From: a virus
DNA: 39,275 nucleotides
Direction: 5' to 3' (one strand)
Virus record (IMG/VR): IMGVR_UViG_3300049427_000018
Location: 1-39,275 of that record
Shown: positions 22,069 through 31,054 of the stretch, in pieces
How the letters are laid out: every line of letters begins with the position of its first letter
Numbering within the stretch: the first letter of the stretch is position 1
Notes under the pieces: generated by a model
What the model saw: the letters and a program-made list of their open reading frames with translations, nothing else
Told to the model about the DNA's origin: nothing
The model's database searches: none
Translations under genes and position numbers: made by a program

Positions 22069-22260
22069 ATGTCGGTAAAAGCGGAAGAAAGCAAAGAAGA
22101 GCCCTCCGAATGGGAGCAACTGATTGATGAAAAGATCAGATTAGCATCAAAGCTCGGTATTATGGGAAAAGGCGTAGAGCCGAAAAAAGGCTATGAGCAG
22201 ACAAAAGAATATCAGCGCATCACTGAAATCGATGCACGACTATGGGAACTTGTAAAATAA
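22069..22260 (+). CDS. 63-residue hypothetical tail-region protein
   Basis: GAGGTGATGGC precedes ATG 22069. The charged helical product (EEPSEWEQLIDEKIRLASKL) has no recognised domain. Its last codons form one arm of a terminator hairpin, so translation and termination overlap. Confidence 0.6.
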   Translation: MSVKAEESKEEPSEWEQLIDEKIRLASKLGIMGKGVEPKKGYEQTKEYQRITEIDARLWELVK

Positions 22261-22278
22261 TCTTACAGGTTCCTTTTT
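22245..22278 (+). terminator. Terminator hairpin overlapping a stop codon
   Basis: GGAACTTGTAA / TTACAGGTTCC (11 bp, one wobble), 7-base loop, then TTTTT. It lies between the small protein and tail tube genes and would set their relative levels. Confidence 0.65.
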
Positions 22279-22301
22279 CTATTTGAAGGAGGACAATTAT
22301 C

Positions 22302-23087
22302 ATGGCTGAACCGTTAGTTTTTGATGGCGTAGGAAGAATTTGGACGCGGGGCATGGACGGATCGATTAAATGGATCGATGAGAAAGTGAATAGCGTCATG
22401 TTTGCACCGCAATTTGCTTGGACAAAAGTGTTTGGCGGCGAATCCGGGTTGCCGTTTCACCTCACGGCACAGGATTTGCAAGACACCCTCTCTATCGAGG
22501 TTCCGCGCTACTCGCCACTTATTGCGGAATTATCCCAAGGCGCCGAGACAGTAGAGGGTTCAGTGACGTTTGATGAAAACGAGGAAGCCATTCTTACGTC
22601 ATCCGGATATACGATCAAGGCACCCGCAAAGTTCGGTGGGACATTCATTGCAGAGAGCGATGACGTGTACCTGAAGTCGCCAGAAGGTAAACTGACGCAG
22701 CTGACTCGAGCAGCTTCTGCACCAACTGCAACGCAATACGCGATTACTGCAGCTGGCGTCATTACCTCAGATGCAGCGAACAATAACAAAAACATCATCG
22801 TTATTTATAAATGGAGTACAGCACAGGGCACAAAGAGCAATTTTACAGGCACGCGTAAGCCGAAGCCGTTCAAATTCATACATCGTTTTGAATTGATTAA
22901 CGATCGCACAGGTCAGCCGGTTCAAGTGCAGCTCACGGTGTACAAGTGCATTGGCGGCGGCACGCTCAATGTCGGCGCTACACGAAAGACTCCGACAACG
23001 AGTACGATTGCGCTCGAAGTATTGGAAGCTGAAATTACACCGGATAACCCGGAAGGGATCGCCGCAGAAATCATTTTTTCAAACTAA
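22302..23087 (+). CDS. Major tail tube protein
   Basis: This is a 261-residue beta-rich protein starting after GAAGGAGGAC. The sequence runs DGVGRIWTRG, PRYSPLIAELSQGAETVEGS and, near the end, a FKFIHRFELINDRTGQPVQV segment. The position just before the overlapping chaperone genes identifies it as the tube subunit, stacked as hexamers around the tape measure. It is flanked by hairpin terminators on both sides, suggesting separately tuned high expression. Confidence 0.85.
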   Translation: MAEPLVFDGVGRIWTRGMDGSIKWIDEKVNSVMFAPQFAWTKVFGGESGLPFHLTAQDLQDTLSIEVPRYSPLIAELSQGAETVEGSVTFDENEEAILTSSGYTIKAPAKFGGTFIAESDDVYLKSPEGKLTQLTRAASAPTATQYAITAAGVITSDAANNNKNIIVIYKWSTAQGTKSNFTGTRKPKPFKFIHRFELINDRTGQPVQVQLTVYKCIGGGTLNVGATRKTPTTSTIALEVLEAEITPDNPEGIAAEIIFSN

Positions 23088-23095
23088 CGAAATGA

Positions 23096-23130
23096 ATCCC
23101 CTGCTGGACTAAGCGGGGGATATCTTATTT
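23096..23130 (+). terminator. Terminator-like hairpin after the tail tube gene
   Basis: ATCCCCTGC / GCGGGGGAT (9 bp, one wobble), 8-base loop, then ATCTTATTTT. The U-run is imperfect, so it is likely partial. Confidence 0.5.
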
Positions 23131-23149
23131 TCAGGAGGATGCTTTCACC

Positions 23150-23485
23150 ATGGAAGATAAAGTGATTGATCAAACATTAAATATCGGGCCTGAGATCCGG
23201 TTAGCCGAAGGTCTTGTAAAGCACGTTAAAATCGGGACGATTGGGCTTATTCGACAAGTAAGGCAATCCATGAAAGGCATTAGCTATCGCTTTTCACAAT
23301 CCATTGGCCGCGAAAAATGGGAATCCGAAGACGCGAGTAATGTGATTGATTGGCCGGCAGTAGAAGCTGCCTACCGCAAAATGTTCAATCTGATACTCGT
23401 TGAAGGATTGACGGACGCGGAATATGAGCAAGTCAATGATGAGGGCATTAAGGAGTTGGAAAATCTCATGGAGCGATTTCTTTAA
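23150..23485 (+). CDS. Tail assembly chaperone (gpG-like)
   Basis: The product is 111 residues, starting at ATG 23150 after AGGAGGATG. It lies between the tail tube and tape measure genes, the place of the lambda G gene, and its product keeps the tape measure soluble during assembly. It ends ...CGA TTT CTT TAA G: a CUU-UAA at the end of the frame like the CUU-UGA shift site in bacterial prfB. This allows a +1 shift into the downstream frame to make a gpGT-type fusion. Confidence 0.82.
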   Translation: MEDKVIDQTLNIGPEIRLAEGLVKHVKIGTIGLIRQVRQSMKGISYRFSQSIGREKWESEDASNVIDWPAVEAAYRKMFNLILVEGLTDAEYEQVNDEGIKELENLMERFL

Positions 23486-23759
23486 GGAATCGTTCCCGCC
23501 AGATCCCGATGCGGATGATGATCCGGATGAGGAAGAAGCGGATAAGGGTGAAACGGACTGGATGCGATTATGGGCTTTGTGTATAAGCAACGGCATATCA
23601 GACGGTGAATGGACGAACATGACGATTCCGAAAATTCGTGCCTTGATGAAAGAAAAGGATCGGAAGCGGGAATTCGAAATCATTTTGCATGGCGGTAAGG
23701 TTGAAGGAAAGCCGAAAAAAGCGAAGTATCTTTCGGATTTAGGCATATTCCCCAAATAA
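23484..23759 (+). CDS. Tail assembly chaperone extension (gpT-like), by +1 frameshift
   Basis: After CTT (23480-23482) the ribosome would skip T23483 and read AAG 23484 onward, giving 91 more residues (KESFPPDPDADDDPDEEEAD..., WMRLWALCISNGISDGEW) and a fusion of about 202 residues. The frame also has an ATG at 23424, but without a convincing ribosome site, so frameshifting is the likelier origin. The acidic linker then a compact helical T-like domain (TIPKIRALMKEKDRKREFEI) fits gpT. Listeria phage PSA is known to use +1 shifts in tail and capsid genes. Confidence 0.7.
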   Translation, partial: KESFPPDPDADDDPDEEEADKGETDWMRLWALCISNGISDGEWTNMTIPKIRALMKEKDRKREFEIILHGGKVEGKPKKAKYLSDLGIFPK

Positions 23760-23823
23760 GCTAAGGGATTCGTTCCTTAGCTCGAATGAGCACGCTATTG
23801 TTTAGTGTGCTCATTCGAGCTAA
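23760..23823 (+). promoter_or_regulatory. Two overlapping, mutually exclusive hairpins before the tape measure gene
   Basis: GCTAAGG (23760-23766) pairs with CCTTAGC (23775-23781). Alternatively TTAGCTCGAATGAGCAC (23777-23793) pairs perfectly with 23807-23823, extending by GCTA/TAGT to 21 bp with a 5-base loop. They share 23777-23781. No U-run follows, so processing, stability or attenuation is more likely than simple termination. Confidence 0.65.
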
Positions 23824-23849
23824 ACGGAAAACGAAAGGATGGTGAGAGA

Positions 23850-26800
23850 ATGGAAGCATTGAACAAAGATGTTGTTGGCGCCAGGCTTAATTTAGACATA
23901 ACCAAAATGACGCCAGCATTTAAAGTGATCGACGGCGGCGCAAGGAAGAATGCAGAATCCTTTAAGGTATTGAATACTGAGCTGGCGAAAACCGAAAAAA
24001 GCTATGTGTCGATGGCGAATGCTGCTGATAAGGTAGCCATGAGCGCGGATGAGCGCCGTAAGAAAATCCTAGCTGAATCGAACGCACTTGTTGCACAGCG
24101 AAAGGCACAAACCGAATTGCTTCAGGCCAAGACAGCAGCGCTCAATAAAACGAATCAAATCGTCGAAGAAAAGCTAAAAGCGCAGCAGGCCATTGTTAAA
24201 CGGCAAAATGATGCGATAGAGCAGCAGGAGCAGCAGCATCAAAAACGCATGCAAGCATTGCAAAATCGGGTATCGTCAACCGGGGCAACCGCCGCGAGAA
24301 CTGCAGGAACGGATGATTCGACACGTGAACGTGTTTTGCAAGCAGAACATCGTATGCGCCGTCAGCTGGGACTTGATGAGCAGCAGGATGTTCAGCGCGT
24401 CTCAAGAGAGCGAGAACGCTCTTTGCAATACGAACAGCGGGTACGCCGTGAAATTGCCAGACAGGAAGTGCAACAGGCTGAGCAACTTAGGAGACTCAAT
24501 AGTCAGGGTGTTTTGAATCGATCCTCGCAATATGTATTCTCTCAAGCCATGTATTCAGCGGTTATACAAGGGGCTCATGAAGCAATCGCAGTACTAAAAG
24601 ATTTTGAATATGAACTCGTCAATGTTAAAAGGGTGATGGGTGATACCGCTGATGTCGCTTTTGTAAAAGAATCCATGATTGAATCTGCAAAGGAATATGG
24701 ATATGCCTTAAACGAAGCGGCCAGCGTGTATACGCTCATTGCGCAAAGTGGATTTAATGAGAGAGAAACGGAAGCTCTCGCAACAACGGCGCTCATGGCT
24801 AAGAATGTAGAGCAATCATTTCAGAGCGCTGCCCAGGCGCAGGAGCTAATGACTGGAGCTGTACTCAACTACGGACTCGCAGCGGAGGACTCGGCAAGAT
24901 TGTTGGATCGTATTAATGAAGTGTCAAATAAATATCCAACCACTTCGAAAAAGATCTTGGAAGGGATGAACAGAGTTGGCGCGGCTGCCAAGAATGCTAA
25001 AGTGCCGATTAATGAATTAATTGGTTATCTCACTGTGCTCAATCAGGCAGGATTTAGCGGGGCTAATGCGGGTAATGCCATAAAATCGTTTATTTCTTTT
25101 TCGAGCCGTGATATTGCGATCGATAAGCTCGAAAAATATGTCGGGCTAATTAAGAAAGCAAATGGAGAGATGATGCCTTTCAGCGAGATCCTGAGTCGTG
25201 TCGCTACCAAATGGGATGGCCTAGCAGATGCGCAGCGTCATGAGATTACTCAGGCGATTGCGCGCGGAGACCAGGCTTCAAAATTCATTGCGCTAATGAA
25301 CAACTACAGCAAGGTCATGGAAATTGCAGAAACAGCCGAAAACTCGTTTGGATCTGCGCAACGGGAGAACGCGCTAGCCATGGAAACGTTAGCGAAGAAG
25401 TCGCAGCAGCTTAAAGCGACATGGGATCAGTTGATTGTGTCTATTGGTGATAGCGGGCTGCTTAGTGCTCTAAAAGGAATCGTGGATACGACTAAATTGC
25501 TAATCGATGGTTTTAACTCCATCCCTACCCCCGTACGGAACGCTTTGACGGCAACTCTGCTGCTGGGCGCCGGGATTATGACACTAAATACGGGTATGCG
25601 TTTGTTAACGGGCCAGTCCATTGCGACGATGGTCACGGGACTGGCGAGCGCAGCACGGTCCATGCTTGGATTAGCTACAGCGACCGATGCGGCTACGATT
25701 GCACAACGTGGCTTTATAGCTACTCCGATAGGTGCAATTTTAACAGGTATATCAATCGCTTTGGGTGCAGCTACGCTTGCATGGAGTGCATATAACGGTT
25801 CTCAAAATGCAGCAATTGACGGCACGAAACAAGCGGAGAGAGATGCGTATGCGCTGGGTGAAAAATACAAAGAGTTAAAAGCTATCATTGATGACAATAC
25901 ACGTTCAGACAAGGAAATAGCGTCTGCAAAGGCGGAACTGACGAATGTAATCGAGCGTATGAGCAAGGTCATGCCGGAGATGATCTCGAAATGGGATGAA
26001 AACGGCAAGGCGATTGATTTGAATGTTGAAAAGGTCAAGTCATTTGGAAAAGAGTACGCAGAAGCACTTCGAATGGTTGAAGCTGAAGAAATAAGAAAGT
26101 CCACCAAATCAAGGGATCTTTTGAAAACCGACCTAGATATACTTGTTTCATATATGGAAGCGCAAAAATCCGGAAATATGGAACTGGCTAAATCATTAGC
26201 TGGTCAAGTCGCGGACATAACAGGTGGGTTTATCAATGCTAACAAAATCAGTCCCAAAGTGGCTCAAGAAATTGTCGAAGTAAGCGAACAAATCGGTGTG
26301 CTGGATGAACGAATCAAAAATGGTCAACAATCGTTAGACGCTTTAGACGGAAAATTAAATAATTCTGCTGACGCAGCGGATGAATTTCGATTAGCGATGA
26401 CAGAAGCGACAAACGAAACGGATGCAACCGATGATGCCATTGTAGATGTTGGCGATGCACTTGAGGATTTACAGAAGGGAATTGTAAACGTTAGCGATAG
26501 TATCGCGGACTTGAATCAACTATCTGTCGATTTAGCCAAAGGTCAGTCGCTTAATGCACAAGCGGCAGAGGCGTTGATTAATCAGTATCCGCAATTGGCT
26601 TCAAGCATTTATAAAACGGCAGATGGTTGGTCGTTTGAAGAAAGTGCCGTCAAATCAGTTAGACAAGCACAGATAGAATTGCTAGAGTCATCCCGACTAA
26701 CTCAGGCTGGCATTACTTCTTCCATGTACACAGAACTAGAGAAGAGGCTAGAGTATTATGGCATTGAACTAGATTCGATTAGTAGTTTAGCAGAAGCACA

Positions 26801-28622
26801 ATCGGTCATGGAACAAATGACTAAGGGAATTGGGGTTCATTCGCTGTATGTGCCGGAGAGCGTTAATCAATTAGCGAAAATCGTTTCCATCCGTGAGAAG
26901 TTCAGCAAACTTAATGCTGATCCGAGTTATGGTGTTCAGTCAGAGAAAGAGAACGCAAAAGATAGCAGCAAGAAAGGAGACGATCCACTTGCTAAGGCAT
27001 TTGCTTCTTCTCAGAAGTATATTGAGCATCAAAAAGCAATGGGAAGGCTTTCGACAAAAGAAGAATTGTCAGCTTGGGAGCGGGTGCAGTCACAATATGT
27101 TAAAGGCTCTGAACAGCGTATGGCTGCTGATGAGAAGGTCTATGCGCTCAAGAAGCAGTTAATCGAGGAAACGAAAAAAATAGAGCAGGATGCATTTAAC
27201 GCTTCAACTAGTTGGATGTCCCATCAAAAAGGAATTCGCGAAGTATCAGCTAAAGAGGAACTAATATGGCTAGAGCGCCTGCAAGGTAAGTATAAAGTTG
27301 GTACTGAGATTCGCATGAGTCTGGATGAACAGGTTTATGCGGCAAGAAAAGCAGCTATGCGCGAAACAATGGCCTTGTCTGAATCTTTTATATCGCATGA
27401 GAAGGCTATGGGCAGAATGTCAATTGAGGAAGAGCTGAAATCATGGGAGCGGGTGCAAGCGAGGTACTTAAAGGGTACGGAGGAGCGAAAGCGTGCTGAT
27501 GAGCAAGTATATGCTCTTAAGAAGCAGCTTATCGATAAAGAAACCACGGATACCACAAAACTCGTTACTGTCCAGCAGACGGCGCTTGAGAAAGCCAAAA
27601 ACGATACGATCAAGCGCATCAATGAGGAAAAGGATGCTTTTGTCACAGCTCAGGACAATAAGATTAAAGCGATTGATGAGCTTATCGCATCGATGCGAGA
27701 ACAAAATGCGGACGATGATTACGAAACCCAGCTAGCGGAGAAGCGAGCTAGGTTAGTGCTGTTGCAATCCGCTGTCGGTCCGGAAGGCATCAAAGAACGT
27801 GAAGATTTATTGAAAGAAATTGCGAAGATGGAACTGGATCGCGGTCGTGATCTTGCAATCCGAAGCCTCGAAGCAGATAAGAAGAAGCTTGAGGAGGAGA
27901 AGCAGCTAAAGACGTCTGAATATGAAAACCAAATTAAGCAATTGGAGACGCATTATGACTCGCTTATCGATGCGTTTAAGGAGTTTTCAAATGAGACCGT
28001 GAAGCAAGCTGACGCGCTTAAGCAGATTCAAGTGCTTAAGGAATCGGAGAAAAATGCAGAGATCCTTTCGCAACTCGATGCTTTTATACTGGCTTATCAA
28101 GCCAAAATGAGTAAAATAAGCGGCTTGTCCATGTCGCAAAAGGAACGCGACCTACAGGAGTATAACAGCAATAAAGATTTGTGGGATGCGGCAAAAGTGA
28201 GCGGCGACAAAAATAAGATGGAAAGCCTTGCTGCTCGTAACAACCAAATCCGTGATCTATATAACATAAAGCAGGATACGGGTAAGCTACAGCATTTTTC
28301 GGAAGGCGGCGCAGTAAAAGGGATGCGCGGTCAAGCGGTTCCAGTTATAGCCCACGCTAACGAGTTGATTTTAAACGATAGGCAGCAAGGGAATCTATTC
28401 AAACTACTAAACTTTGCGATACCTCATCTATCATTCAAAATGCCAAGCTTCAGCATGCCTATGGCATCTGGATCGAATCAATCGGTTGTAAACCATAATT
28501 ACTATACCGTTTCTACGGGAGACGTTAATATAGATGATCCCTCCTCTGCTAAAACATTTTGGTCTGAGAAAGATAACCTTGTTCGTAGATTCCAATCGTC
28601 AGGGGGGAGCAAACAGCGATGA
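23850..28622 (+). CDS. Tape measure protein
   Basis: The protein is 1590 residues; ATG 23850 follows GGATGGTGAGAG at good spacing (an upstream in-frame ATG at 23805 overlaps the hairpin). It sets tail length and leaves the tail during DNA entry. A long N-terminal coiled coil (residues about 40-200), a TP901-like core (GYALNEAASVYTLIAQSGF, FSGANAGNAIKSFISF) and two hydrophobic stretches near residues 570-590 and 630-660 (ALTATLLLGAGIMTL; AILTGISIALGAATLAW) are visible. Three tandem repeats and a coiled-coil tail follow. The C terminus contains GGAVKGMRGQAVPVIAHANE, common in this family. Confidence 0.95.
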   Translation: MEALNKDVVGARLNLDITKMTPAFKVIDGGARKNAESFKVLNTELAKTEKSYVSMANAADKVAMSADERRKKILAESNALVAQRKAQTELLQAKTAALNKTNQIVEEKLKAQQAIVKRQNDAIEQQEQQHQKRMQALQNRVSSTGATAARTAGTDDSTRERVLQAEHRMRRQLGLDEQQDVQRVSRERERSLQYEQRVRREIARQEVQQAEQLRRLNSQGVLNRSSQYVFSQAMYSAVIQGAHEAIAVLKDFEYELVNVKRVMGDTADVAFVKESMIESAKEYGYALNEAASVYTLIAQSGFNERETEALATTALMAKNVEQSFQSAAQAQELMTGAVLNYGLAAEDSARLLDRINEVSNKYPTTSKKILEGMNRVGAAAKNAKVPINELIGYLTVLNQAGFSGANAGNAIKSFISFSSRDIAIDKLEKYVGLIKKANGEMMPFSEILSRVATKWDGLADAQRHEITQAIARGDQASKFIALMNNYSKVMEIAETAENSFGSAQRENALAMETLAKKSQQLKATWDQLIVSIGDSGLLSALKGIVDTTKLLIDGFNSIPTPVRNALTATLLLGAGIMTLNTGMRLLTGQSIATMVTGLASAARSMLGLATATDAATIAQRGFIATPIGAILTGISIALGAATLAWSAYNGSQNAAIDGTKQAERDAYALGEKYKELKAIIDDNTRSDKEIASAKAELTNVIERMSKVMPEMISKWDENGKAIDLNVEKVKSFGKEYAEALRMVEAEEIRKSTKSRDLLKTDLDILVSYMEAQKSGNMELAKSLAGQVADITGGFINANKISPKVAQEIVEVSEQIGVLDERIKNGQQSLDALDGKLNNSADAADEFRLAMTEATNETDATDDAIVDVGDALEDLQKGIVNVSDSIADLNQLSVDLAKGQSLNAQAAEALINQYPQLASSIYKTADGWSFEESAVKSVRQAQIELLESSRLTQAGITSSMYTELEKRLEYYGIELDSISSLAEAQSVMEQMTKGIGVHSLYVPESVNQLAKIVSIREKFSKLNADPSYGVQSEKENAKDSSKKGDDPLAKAFASSQKYIEHQKAMGRLSTKEELSAWERVQSQYVKGSEQRMAADEKVYALKKQLIEETKKIEQDAFNASTSWMSHQKGIREVSAKEELIWLERLQGKYKVGTEIRMSLDEQVYAARKAAMRETMALSESFISHEKAMGRMSIEEELKSWERVQARYLKGTEERKRADEQVYALKKQLIDKETTDTTKLVTVQQTALEKAKNDTIKRINEEKDAFVTAQDNKIKAIDELIASMREQNADDDYETQLAEKRARLVLLQSAVGPEGIKEREDLLKEIAKMELDRGRDLAIRSLEADKKKLEEEKQLKTSEYENQIKQLETHYDSLIDAFKEFSNETVKQADALKQIQVLKESEKNAEILSQLDAFILAYQAKMSKISGLSMSQKERDLQEYNSNKDLWDAAKVSGDKNKMESLAARNNQIRDLYNIKQDTGKLQHFSEGGAVKGMRGQAVPVIAHANELILNDRQQGNLFKLLNFAIPHLSFKMPSFSMPMASGSNQSVVNHNYYTVSTGDVNIDDPSSAKTFWSEKDNLVRRFQSSGGSKQR
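27006..27540 (+). repeat. Three tandem repeats in the tape measure protein
   Basis: Each unit has H(Q/E)K..R.S..EEL..(W/L)ER(V/L)Q..Y..G.E.R...DE.VYA. The His codons are at 27027, 27222 and 27396, giving spacings of 65 and 58 codons. Copies 1 and 3 are most alike; copy 2 has diverged. Confidence 0.8.
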
Positions 28623-29431
28623 TCGAGGTCACCATTGAACACAAAGGCGGGATAGATACTTTCTCTTCTCTTGGGCTAGGACTCAAGAGGAGAGACATCC
28701 CTGTCCTTCCTGAGACGAGGGAATATAACCAAACAATTGCAGGTATGGACGGTGAAATTGATTTTGGAGCGGAGTATGGTCCGCGAGTCATTGAGCATGA
28801 ATGTGTACTCATGGCTAATAACCCTACAACGGACTATCATGCAAAGTTGGCACGCATTGCCCAAATATTTAATGCGCGCAACGGAGATGTCATTCTGACT
28901 TATAGTGATATCCCGGATCGGCGCTACATCGCTAGATATGCGGGTACAATGAACATCGAAAAAATCATATTCGATGGCAATCTGTCCATTCCCATGAAAA
29001 TGCATAATCCATTTCCTGAGTCACTGAGAGATACGGTGCTTCGTGAATACGGCCAAGGTTTGGAGTACGGACAAGGCTATGAGTACAGCGCTTATTCCAT
29101 CCTAATTACCTCAAATGGGCAAACCTTTCAAATTGAGAATCGGGGGACGACAGAGGCGCTTCCGCTACTGCGAATAACAGGTTCTTGTACAAATTTATCT
29201 TTGTCTGACGGCCACAATACTTTCACCTTTGGCAGCGTGCTGACAAACGCTGTTTTAGAAGTGGACAGCAGCCTAAGAAAGAAAACAGTAAAGCTTAATA
29301 ATCAAAACGCCTTCTCTCAATCGAACGGCGTTTTTTTTGTGCTTAAACCAGGCATTACGAATCTTACGGCAAGCGGAGTCAATCCGAATTTCTCCATTGA
29401 ATTTATTTTCAGACACCAATTTTTATATTAA
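28619..29431 (+). CDS. Distal tail protein (Dit)
   Basis: The product is 270 residues with an ATGA overlap with the tape measure stop. An N-terminal beta-barrel region (GLGLKRRDIPVLPETREY...) includes LTYSDIPDRRYIARYAG, and the C-terminal galectin-like part is FQIENRGTTEALPLLRI...TNLTASGVN. Hexameric Dit joins the tail tube to the tip. A terminator-like hairpin lies inside the gene near residue 230. Confidence 0.85.
   Translation: MIEVTIEHKGGIDTFSSLGLGLKRRDIPVLPETREYNQTIAGMDGEIDFGAEYGPRVIEHECVLMANNPTTDYHAKLARIAQIFNARNGDVILTYSDIPDRRYIARYAGTMNIEKIIFDGNLSIPMKMHNPFPESLRDTVLREYGQGLEYGQGYEYSAYSILITSNGQTFQIENRGTTEALPLLRITGSCTNLSLSDGHNTFTFGSVLTNAVLEVDSSLRKKTVKLNNQNAFSQSNGVFFVLKPGITNLTASGVNPNFSIEFIFRHQFLY
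29304..29338 (+). terminator. Intragenic terminator-like hairpin in dit
   Basis: AAAACGCC (29304-29311) and GGCGTTTT (29327-29334) are followed by T's to 29338 (eight in all from 29331). It is inside the coding region, about 95 bases before the stop. Confidence 0.45.
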
Positions 29432-29443
29432 GGAGGAGCAGTC

Positions 29444-30124
29444 ATGGCGTTCATTCCAAAAATCATTACCAAATTTCTAGATATGGCAAACTTACAGCGC
29501 CACAACGATAATTTCGCGGATATCAGGACGGAGCTCGACAAACATGACGTTCATGTTGCAGACAAAAATAATCCGCATGCGGTGACGGTTACTCAAATTG
29601 GGGCTGAGACTCCAGGCGGGGCACAGGCTAAAACTGATGCAGTGCAAGGAAATCTAAACGCGCACACATTGAATACAGCCATCCACACAACACAAACGGA
29701 AAAGAATAAGTTAGCTGGCATTGCGGCGGGAGCCGAGGTTAATCAGAATGCATTTTCAAAAGTTGTGGTTCCTGGACAAGGGGATGTGGACGCTGACTCC
29801 AAAACAGACACGCTCACGATTGCAGGCGGCATCGGCATTACGGTAACCACGAACCCGACAACTGACACTGTTACTATAACGGCAACGGGAACGGCTGCAC
29901 CAGGCGCTCATGCTTCAACGCATGTCACGGGTGGATCGGATGTTATTCCGAATGCGGTTGCCGGTGGTAATGCAGGATTAATGTCGGGAGCGGATAAGGA
30001 TGCCTTAAATAAAACGGTTCAAGGCTTGGCTGATCTAAATGCTTATTTAAATTTCATGCCAATTGATGGGGGAGATTTCGAGGGATCACAAGGTGGCCCA
30101 CCGTTTGACGCTGGACAATTTTAA
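29444..30124 (+). CDS. Tail fibre/baseplate-like structural protein
   Basis: The product is 226 residues after AAGGAGGAGCAG. The low-complexity, Thr/Gly/Ala-rich sequence has the NPHAVTVTQIGA motif found in many tail fibres. It continues with DTLTIAGGIGITVTTNPTTDTVTI and ends in AHASTHVTGGSDVIPNAV, a fibre-shaft-type segment. It is the first of three fibre-like genes placed ahead of the tail-lysin gene. Confidence 0.75.
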   Translation: MAFIPKIITKFLDMANLQRHNDNFADIRTELDKHDVHVADKNNPHAVTVTQIGAETPGGAQAKTDAVQGNLNAHTLNTAIHTTQTEKNKLAGIAAGAEVNQNAFSKVVVPGQGDVDADSKTDTLTIAGGIGITVTTNPTTDTVTITATGTAAPGAHASTHVTGGSDVIPNAVAGGNAGLMSGADKDALNKTVQGLADLNAYLNFMPIDGGDFEGSQGGPPFDAGQF

Positions 30125-30151
30125 AACGTATTTTCAGGAGGTAATATTCAT

Positions 30152-31042
30152 ATGGCACTTAGATTAAGACGCGGTCTTGCTGCTAACTTTGAAGCTGTAA
30201 CATTAGTATCAGGCGAACCAGCATTCCTTCTCGATACCGGTAAACTTTATATCGGGGGACCTTCTGGTGAGAAAATCCTCGTTAACCCGGATCAAGCCGC
30301 TGCCGAATCAGCCGCTAAGCTTACCACACCGCGCACAATTGCATTAAACGGTGATGGCACAGGATCAACTAGCTTCGATGGTTCAGCCAATGTAGCCATT
30401 ACGCTCGTATTAGCGAATAGCGGAGCTACAGCGGGAACTTTCACGAAGGTTCAAATTGATGCAAAAGGACGAGTGATCTCAGCATCTCAGATTACGGCAG
30501 CTGATATCCCGAATCTTACACTGGCTAAGATCACAGATGCCGGAACAGCAGCAAGTAAAAATACAGGCACAGCGGCAGGGCAAATCCCGATTCTCGATTC
30601 TGGCGGGAAGTTGGACGCGGCTGTGCTTCCGGCAATCGCAATTACAGATACATTTGTCGTGGCAACACAAGCGGCAATGTTGGCGCTAACATGCGAGGTT
30701 GGGGATGTGGCTGTTCGGACAGATTTACAAAAATCGTTCATCCTGAAAACGGCAGGAGCTTCAACTCTTGCTAACTGGCAGGAGCTGCTTACGCCTACTT
30801 CGCCAGTGCAAAGTGTAGCGGGAAAAACGGGGGCAGTTACGCTTGCTTCTGCCGATGTAGGACTAAATAACGTTACCAATGAGAGCAAGGCGACGATGTT
30901 TGCAGGCGCTGCTCTTACGGGTAACTCGACAGCCATAACGCAAGCAGCAGCAGACAACAGTACGCGGATAGCGACTACAGCCTATGTGAAATCACAAAAC
31001 TATCTCACTGCCAGCAGCGACATTGACGGCGGTACATTCTAG
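30152..31042 (+). CDS. Tail fibre-like protein
   Basis: The product is 296 residues; CAGGAGG precedes ATG 30152. The N terminus (LRLRRGLAANFEAVTLVSGE) matches the mtd-like trimerising head found in many phage fibres, and the same pattern opens the next gene (QVRRGVKAILPTLEAGELGY). The shaft has VQSVAGKTGAVTL.SADVGL and TRIATTAYVKSQ motifs typical of tail fibres. It is likely part of the adsorption apparatus. Confidence 0.8.
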   Translation: MALRLRRGLAANFEAVTLVSGEPAFLLDTGKLYIGGPSGEKILVNPDQAAAESAAKLTTPRTIALNGDGTGSTSFDGSANVAITLVLANSGATAGTFTKVQIDAKGRVISASQITAADIPNLTLAKITDAGTAASKNTGTAAGQIPILDSGGKLDAAVLPAIAITDTFVVATQAAMLALTCEVGDVAVRTDLQKSFILKTAGASTLANWQELLTPTSPVQSVAGKTGAVTLASADVGLNNVTNESKATMFAGAALTGNSTAITQAAADNSTRIATTAYVKSQNYLTASSDIDGGTF

Positions 31043-31054
31043 GAGGCGAGGCAA

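Noticed and set aside
27006-27540. CRISPR-like repeats
   Set aside because: The repeats are degenerate protein-level units in the tape measure gene, with no spacer structure and no cas genes.
30479-30957. Long leftward frames within the fibre gene
   Set aside because: They are antisense to a repetitive Ala/Thr-rich gene, and long open antisense frames are expected from its codon bias.
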